Assembly (NCBI GenBank): GCA_017871115.1
Contig: JAFCIZ010000002.1
Location: 3,369,501 to 3,433,500, forward strand
Length of the DNA stretch: 64,000 bases
Origin: Cunninghamella blakesleeana
Lineage: Eukaryota > Mucoromycota > Mucoromycetes > Mucorales > Cunninghamellaceae
Reading direction: 5' to 3'
Position numbers and translations under genes: made by a program. Under the pieces are notes generated by a model. The model worked only from the letters and a program-made list of their open reading frames with translations. It searched no databases and was not told the DNA's origin. Shown one piece after another: positions 57,462-64,000 of the stretch (position 1 is the stretch's first letter; every line of letters begins with the position of its first letter).

Positions 57462-60088
57462 ATGTCACAGTTTATTTCAACGGTTAGTGAATATTGGGAT
57501 AGCCGATTCATTAACCAGCAAGCCTGGAGTCGTTTTTATGAAACTTATTTATTAAAATATACTGACTCAAAAGCTAAAAGATTAACTATTGGTGCTTCAG
57601 TTTCTCTTCTTTTACTTGGTTTTGGTCTCAAACAACTTGTTACACCACCTAAGCAATTAAGGCATATTAAACACACGTCTTTTTTAAAATATATTTATAA
57701 CTTTATTATTAAAAAGCCCTACACGAAGGAAATGCATATGGCAATTTCTAAAAATATAGTAGAAGAAACTAATGGTCTTTATCTACGACTTGAAAGAACT
57801 GGTTGGGTGGTTCATGTTGCTAATCCTGATGCGGTTAGGCAAGTTTTATTAAAATCAGGTAAATATAATATAGATATACATATATTAATTCTTTTTTAAT
57901 TACTATGTAAAAATTATCTAATTATTACCATTATGCCTTTTTTTTAAATTTTTTGATCCATAGACGTGTTTCCAAAATTTGATCTCAGCAAGCTGGCAGC
58001 CGAAAAAGATTCATTTCTAGTACAATTTTTTGGATTTAATAATATTCTTGCAACTAATGGTGCTGAATGGTTAAAACATAGAAAAGTAAATAAATAATTA
58101 AAATTAAAAATACATGTATATGTAGAAAAAGATATATTTTATTTTTTATATAATTAATTGATTGTTACTATCTCTTTATACTTGTTAATTATCATAGCTA
58201 ACTAATCCAGCCTTCCATAGAAGTCTACCAGCAAAACTTTTTGGTGAAACAGTGCAGGGTCTTTTTAAAATCTGGGATAATGCATATGGTGATAAGCCAT
58301 TTGAAATTAATATAAATCATTATACAGAAAGAGCTACGTTAGATGTAAGCACACTCTTATTTTTTTTAAAAATATATATATATATATATGGAGTGAAATA
58401 TGATACAGTATTTTATTACTATATTAAATATTTTATTTTCTCATTATTATATCATATTATTTTAGATTATTGGAAAAGCTGGTTTTGGTAAAAATTATAT
58501 CTACCTATTAATTAATTTTTGGAAACATATTGATTTTGCATATATTCTAATTTTTACTCTTTTAATAACAATAATAACCAACATCAAAATAATGTAGGAT
58601 TTGATTTTAATGCAATAGCAGATGAACAATCACCTTGGAAAAAAACTTACGATACACTAATTGAAGCATCCGGTGAACCATTATTTTTTATGTTTCCAAT
58701 ACTTGAAAGGAAATTCTTATGGTTATTCCCTAAACGCCAAGAATCTTTTAAAAAGCTTGATGAATGGAAGGCTATGTTAACATCAGTAATTGAAAATAAA
58801 CGTAGATTGCTTAAAGATAATATTGATCAAGGAGTTGAAGAAGCTGAAAAGGATTTATTGACACTTATGATTGAAAGTGAATTCCGTGGTGAAGGTATCT
58901 TAACAAAAGAAGAATTAATTAGTGATCTTACTATTTTCTTTGCTGGTAAATATACATAAGAACATACATATGGAAATAGATTTAATAATATATTAAAATT
59001 TATTAATACTAACCTATCCCCTTTTATTTTTATTTTCTTTTAATAATTTTCTTTTATATATAGCTGGGGTAAAATACTGATTTTTTTTTCTGTACAACTG
59101 CATATATATACGTATTATATATATTTTATTTATTTTCTTTATTTTCTTTATTTGAGTACAGCATGATACTACTTCCTTTGCCTTGACTTCTGCTATCTAT
59201 TTTTTATCAAAACATCCTGATATTCAAGAAAAAGCTCGCCAAGAAGTAAATTTTATCTTATGTCCTAATGGGGAACCTAATGAAGATATTTTACCTACTA
59301 TCGAGGATACAAAGAAGTTAGTCTACATCAATATGATTATGAAGGAGACAATGAGGGTCAGCAACTCTGTCCTTCACTTGGTTACCCCTCGGGTAGCTAC
59401 GCAAGATGTTAATTTAAATGGTACTTTCATTCCTAAAGGGACTCAAGTTAATGTAAGCATTGAAAAAAAATCAGTAAATATTTTATTACTTTTTTTTTTT
59501 AAAAAAAAAATAGGATCACAATTTTAATTGGTATATATGTGTTATTATTTTTAACGAATATTATAAAAATAGGTCAATATTTATGATTTACATCATTCTA
59601 GTAAAGTATGGAATGATCCTGAGACCTTCAATCCTGATCGTTTTGCTCCTGGAGGAGAAGCTGAAAAGCAAAATGGTATAGCTTGGGTACCTTTTTCGAA
59701 TGGATCGCGTCAATGTAAGTAGTTAATAAAGCAATAAATTGAACATCTACAGTATATCATATCAATTTTCTAATCCAAATATTTTTATATTGTATAACTG
59801 AACAGGTATTGGAATGAATTTCAGCTTATTAGAACAACGTGTTATACTTAGTTGCTTATGTAAGATTATATAATGATATTAAGAAATATCAAATATGATA
59901 AAGTTAATTCTTTTATTAATTTTAATATTATTATTATTATTGATTTTCTAAAAAATAAATAAATAATAGTGCGTAAATACGTATGGACACTTCCTGAAAA
60001 TTCTATTCATAAAGATCATTTGGTTAGCATCTACGATGCTCTACCTAGACCTGTTGATGTGAAGATTCGTTTCAAGAGAAGATATTAA
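57462..60088 (+). CDS. Cytochrome P450, array gene 6
   Basis: Ten exons: 57462-57858, 57964-58085, 58198-58344, 58466-58487, 58598-58945, 59064-59068, 59162-59452, 59573-59714, 59806-59859, 59970-60088; 548 aa. Plan as genes 1-4, including the CTGGG micro-exon, but the intron in the haem loop is shifted by 6 nt: the donor GTAAGT follows CAA-T and the acceptor supplies GT, so the haem-ligand Cys codon is split (T/GT). Haem loop FSNGSRQCIG, ETMR, AGHDTTS and PDRF are intact. Exon 5 (about 58715-58920) is nearly identical in DNA to genes 1-4 although flanking exons are clearly diverged. Confidence 0.92.
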
Positions 60089-60583
60089 ACTTGCGCGATT
60101 CTTTATTTTTTTTATAGTAATTATTTATCCCATTTTTTATTTTATTTTATTAATTTATATGACTTCTTTTAATCATTAAAAAATGAATAATCAATTCTAT
60201 TATTAACTTTATTTCTTTATAATTTATATATTTTTGATCTTTTCATTAAACTACTGCGTATTAACTACGTGTTTAATTATTTTTAAACTATTAATGAAAT
60301 TATATCATTTAAAAAAATAATACTAACCATTACAAATTGAGAGGAAGAGTAACAGTATTATATATTTTGTATATAATCCAATTGCAATTATAATTGAAAA
60401 ATGATTTTTTTTTATTTTAGTGACAAAGAGTAAGGTGTAGCGCACCTACAAAAAATAAAGCGGCATTTTAATTTTTTTAAAAAATATTCATGTTTTTCTC
60501 TCTTTTTTCTTTACTCTTTACTCTTTACTCTTTACTCTTTACTTTTTTCTTTGTTGGAAAAAAGATATAGTATTATTACTTAA
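60089..60583. other. Spacer with (TTTACTC)n run
   Basis: About 495 bp between P450 gene 6 and the WD40 gene. A (TTTACTC)n run at about 60507-60543 lies just upstream of the next ATG. No gene seen. Confidence 0.6.
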
Positions 60584-63213
60584 ATGTCTAATACAAAATT
60601 TAAAATTAAATTCTGGAATAAAACTCCTAGTGTTATAATACCTGCTACCCCTTTACCACCTATTTTAAGAAAAACTAATTCATCAATTAATGATCAAAAG
60701 GGAGAGTGTAATGACAATAGTAATAATAATGATCAACCTTCAGCAAGTAAAGGAAAAACAAAAGATCCTTGGAAATATATTGGTTTTGTAAAATCAGATG
60801 ATCCTAAGCATAATAATGGTTCAAAAGCAGTAAAAATAAAACGACAAATAATAAATGATAACGAAAATAGTATTAGTTCGCTAAAAGTACCTTCAAAACG
60901 ATCACGAACTGATTCAGAACAGAAAAATAGTAAAGTAGTAAAGAAGCAGCACGCTAAAAGTACACTGGACAATGAAATAGAAGAAGAATTGGATCATGAA
61001 AATGATACAGCTTTATTAACTGGCTCTAACAATGAAATAATTCACCCTTTATTAAGTAAACATAATAGAAATATTTAAATAGAAATATAAAGTGTCATAA
61101 AAAATTAAAATCTAAAATCTAAACTCTAATTTTCTTTTTTTGATTTCGGTTACTAATACAATTATTGTTTACCTTTAGCTCATCAGTATACTTTAAAACA
61201 TGCTCTATATGGGCATTCTAATGATTCTATCTATCGACAAGAAAGAAAAAAAAAAAAGAAAAAAGTTCAAACGCGAAAATCAACAAAAAGATCGAAATTA
61301 AAATCGAAAAGGGGAAGAAAAAGAAGGAATAGTAATGATAATGATGCAGACGAAGAAATCGACTCAGATAGTGGTGAAGAAAATGATCATAGTAATAATA
61401 ACAGTGAAGAAGAAGAAGTAGAAGAAGAAGTAGAAGAAGAAGTAGAAGAAGAAGAAGAAGAATGTGATGATGACGATGACGACGATGATGATGGTGATGA
61501 TCATTATTTAGATATTTGGTCTTGTGAATTTGAACCTTCTACAGCAACTTCACCATCCACTATAGCAGCATTTTGTAGTGCACATCATATATTATTTTTA
61601 GATACTCATCAAGGCCGTTATTTAAAAAAATATACCCATCCAGAACTTAGAGAATGTTTTTATTCCCTTGCTTGGACTTTATTAAAAGGAAAGCACTTAG
61701 GTATGAATGAAGATGACGAACTGGATCATTCAACAACAATATTAGCTGCAGCTGGAAAATTAGGGTCTATTAAATTATTAGAACCTTTACAAAATCATTG
61801 TTATAGAATTTTACATGGACATTCTCAACCTGTACTAAAATTAAGCTTTGTAAAAAAGGAACCAAGATGGTTATTAAGTAATGATTAAAATAATTAATAA
61901 TATATATACATAAAATAGTTGATCATTTATTTTTTATTTTTTAATCGGCTCAGGTTCTTCTCAAGATATGACTGTTAGATTATGGGATATAGGTATCCCT
62001 TCACAAGAAAAAGAATTCAGGTAATATTTATTGGTCTGGTTTTTTTTATTACAACATGTATTTATTATTATTTTTAATTGTTATAATTTTTAAATGTTGA
62101 TTTTATATTTTATATTTTATACTAACTATTGATCTTTCTATTTGATTATAGTTGCCTAGGTATCTTTAAAGTTCCAGGTTCTTCTCTTGCATCAAGTATA
62201 TCTCTATCTTATGGATTATCATTATTAGTTGCTGGAACTACAAAAGCGGATTTATTTCAATATTCTATTAAAAAATCAACTATAGAGCAATGGAGGCAAC
62301 ATACTTATCGGCTAAACACCAATACTGAAGAAGATGAAAATGAAAATGATGATGTAGAAGAAGATAACAATAGCAAATTTCCAATTGTAATGAAACCAAA
62401 AGGAAAATTTTCACATGGAAATGAATGGCATGAAGGTTATATCGATGATATACATATTCTTGGCCAAGATGGAAATAGTAAAAATAAATTATATAAATAT
62501 GTTGGTAAAGTGTGAATATGAGTATATTTATATGACTTAAAAAAAACAAATATAATTATTCATGTATATTTTTTCTATTTTTCATTCTTTCTTTTTTCAA
62601 CAGTATCTCGTGGATCTGATGATATGGAAATACTGATCTGGAATCCCGATACTAGTAAACAAACAGACGCAGATATTATTTTATCTTTAAATTGGCCAGA
62701 CAATGAAGAAAATACAGGTTTACGTTTTTGTATTATCGAAGAAAATGGTAAATACGAAAATATGATTGTGTCTATTATTTCTTTATTAATATGTATATAT
62801 TTATATAACCTGTAAATTTATTTATTTATTATTATTATTTATTTACTTATATTTTATTAGGTCAAAAATTTTTATTATCTGGTGATTATGAAGGCAACAT
62901 TCGTATATTTAATATTGGTGATGGCAAAATCTCAAAAACGTTAGAGGACGGAAGTAAAGAAAAACATGAACCATTCAAGGTAAATTTAAGATATATATAT
63001 TATTATAAATATAAATATATTTAATTATTATGACAATGGTTAAACAATTACTGTTTTATTTCTATTCCTATTCCTATTTTTTAATAGATATTAAAGCACT
63101 CATTATCAAATAATGTCATTAGAGATATAACTGTGTCGAAGGATGGAAAAACAGTAGTAGCTGTTGATAGTAGTAATTGTGTATTTATTTGGGGAATAGA
63201 TGCTGAAATCTAA
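60584..63213 (+). CDS. WD40 protein resembling the LRWD1/ORCA propeller
   Basis: Seven exons: 60584-61055, 61179-61877, 61954-62020, 62152-62504, 62604-62747, 62861-62979, 63088-63213; 659 aa. Residues 1-157 are basic and disordered (Ser, Asn, Lys; PSKRSRTDSEQ). A WD-like start HALYGHSNDSIYRQE is followed by a Lys/Arg-rich stretch and a long acidic Glu/Asp run (about 225-262), then the propeller: HHILFLDTHQGRYLKKYTHP, FYSLAWTLLKG, ILAAAGKLGSIKLLEP, RILHGHSQPVLKLSF, and DMTVRLWDIGIPSQEKEF. The last strings and their order closely follow vertebrate LRWD1 as I recall it (SVAWT..., LAAAGLRG..., LWDIGVPNQDYEF), a protein that binds the origin recognition complex and repressive chromatin. The leucine-rich repeats of LRWD1 are missing. 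EED is the alternative relative. Confidence 0.7.
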
Positions 63214-63504
63214 TATATACTTTATTCTGATCTCTATGTTATTATTAATTTCTTATACTTATTATTATATTGTTTTATATTTATATTTTATTTTATATTT
63301 TTATCTTTATATATTTATATATTGCACATTACATGTAAAATACTCATATACAAATAATAAAGCTTTATCTAATCTTTTTCTTTAGTTTTTTACTATGACT
63401 TTATATTATTATTATTATTAATTTATTTATTTACTGTTAATTATTGAAACGATATATATATATATAAATAGTGAGTAAGAATTATGTTCATGTTATATGT
63501 GTAA
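63214..63504. other. Convergent intergenic spacer
   Basis: About 290 bp AT-rich between the WD40 gene (+) and the last gene (-). No feature beyond (TA)n and TTA repeats. Confidence 0.5.
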
Positions 63505-64000
63505 TCAAAACTCAAATCTTTCTGATTTCACTTCCCAATGAGCCTTATTACTATTAAATCGTTTACTTCTAGCTAAATTTCCACATAGCTGTATTGATTC
63601 TTCATGAGCACATAAACCAAGGATTGTATGATGCTGCGAATGTTGAGAACGAATGGATTCTAAAATATTAACATAATTCGGTCTTCCATGATGATATTTA
63701 ATATTGATTTGTTGATGGTGATGTTCATCATCTCTATGTAAATCATTCGTTGGTGGAGATGTGATCACTTCATCTTGATCTTGTGTGATGTAGATTTGCC
63801 AATTTAATTGAAAGGTCATCATTGTAGATTGTTTATTTAGAATGGTATAGACATCATTGATCATAGGATCAATTAGATCAGTATGCCGTAATGTCCAAAT
63901 TAAATAAATATGTTTCATTGAATCATAGCTATCATCATAATCTTCATTGCTTATAGTATTATCATCCGTTGTATTCCATAGAGATTGTAAAACAGATAAC
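63505..64000 (-). CDS. Probable ferric reductase/NADPH-oxidase-type protein, C-terminal part
   Basis: The minus frame is open from the right edge of the window (at 63999) to the stop at 63505-63507; the 5' part is outside. The visible C-terminal about 164 residues contain HIYLIWTLRHTDLI, which fits the start of the second half of an NAD-binding (FRE/NOX) domain, then FQLNWQIYITQDQ, a His-rich linker, GRPNYVNILESI (the family's RP..IL.. motif) and GLCAHEESIQLCGNL, ending HWEVKSERFEF, which matches the usual 'HxExFxF' tail of ferric-chelate reductases. It would transfer electrons from NADPH to FAD and haem in the plasma membrane. Family call is moderate because the membrane part is not visible. 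Confidence 0.6.
   Translation of the reverse strand, partial: LSVLQSLWNTTDDNTISNEDYDDSYDSMKHIYLIWTLRHTDLIDPMINDVYTILNKQSTMMTFQLNWQIYITQDQDEVITSPPTNDLHRDDEHHHQQINIKYHHGRPNYVNILESIRSQHSQHHTILGLCAHEESIQLCGNLARSKRFNSNKAHWEVKSERFEF

Noticed and set aside
1..64000. CRISPR arrays, bacterial insertion sequences, rRNA or tRNA genes
   Set aside because: None seen; the spliced genes show this is eukaryotic nuclear DNA, and a by-eye scan cannot exclude a diverged tRNA.

Overview
The window is a very AT-rich nuclear segment from an intron-dense fungus. Genes carry many short GT-AG introns, most of them with GTAAAT or GTAAGT donors. Coding sequence is rich in Asn, Gln and Ser homopolymers, and intergenic DNA is full of (AAT)n, (TA)n, (TTTTC)n and A/T tracts. 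The gene set (fungal sphingolipid C9-methyltransferase, fungal GPI1 and APP1-type proteins, a tandem fungal P450 array, an EBP-type sterol isomerase) points to an early-diverging fungus. Mucoromycota, probably a mucoralean, is my best guess; this is inference from gene content, not from a marker gene.

Layout. 1-3.6 kb: the 3' end of an Asn-rich protein and two unrecognised small genes. 3.6-7.3 kb: a gene-poor stretch with one orphan exon-like segment. 7.3-24.7 kb: proline dehydrogenase (PUT1 type), a GIY-YIG/DUF1766 protein (minus), GPI1 (12 exons), an APP1-like phosphatidate phosphatase (minus), a motor-less kinesin-14-like tail protein (minus), a compact double-AAA ATPase and a membrane protein. 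24.9-29.9 kb: TAF1 (minus, 12 exons). 30.1-33.5 kb: an ACT-domain protein, an EBP-type sterol isomerase and an arrestin-like protein (minus). 35.0-36.4 kb: an intronless sphingolipid C9-methyltransferase (minus). 39.5-60.1 kb: six cytochrome P450 genes in head-to-tail tandem. 60.6-63.2 kb: a WD40 protein resembling the propeller of LRWD1/ORCA. 63.5-64 kb: the 3' end of a probable ferric reductase/NADPH oxidase-type gene (minus).

Exon-intron models were built by hand from splice sites, reading-frame closure and family motifs. All closed in frame for the multi-exon genes listed.

The most distinctive material is the P450 array. All six genes encode the I-helix Ala-Gly through a 5-nt (five genes) or 4-nt (one gene) micro-exon. 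The first four share a promoter module (GGCGCAC-type direct repeats followed by a TATA element). The copies are mosaics, consistent with gene conversion. One copy uses a GC donor, and another has an intron splitting the haem-ligand Cys codon. A second item of interest is a 347-residue protein that matches the tail/stalk layout of kinesin-14 and stops almost exactly where the motor should begin. Most housekeeping genes are independent; apart from the P450 array no operon-like or pathway cluster is evident.
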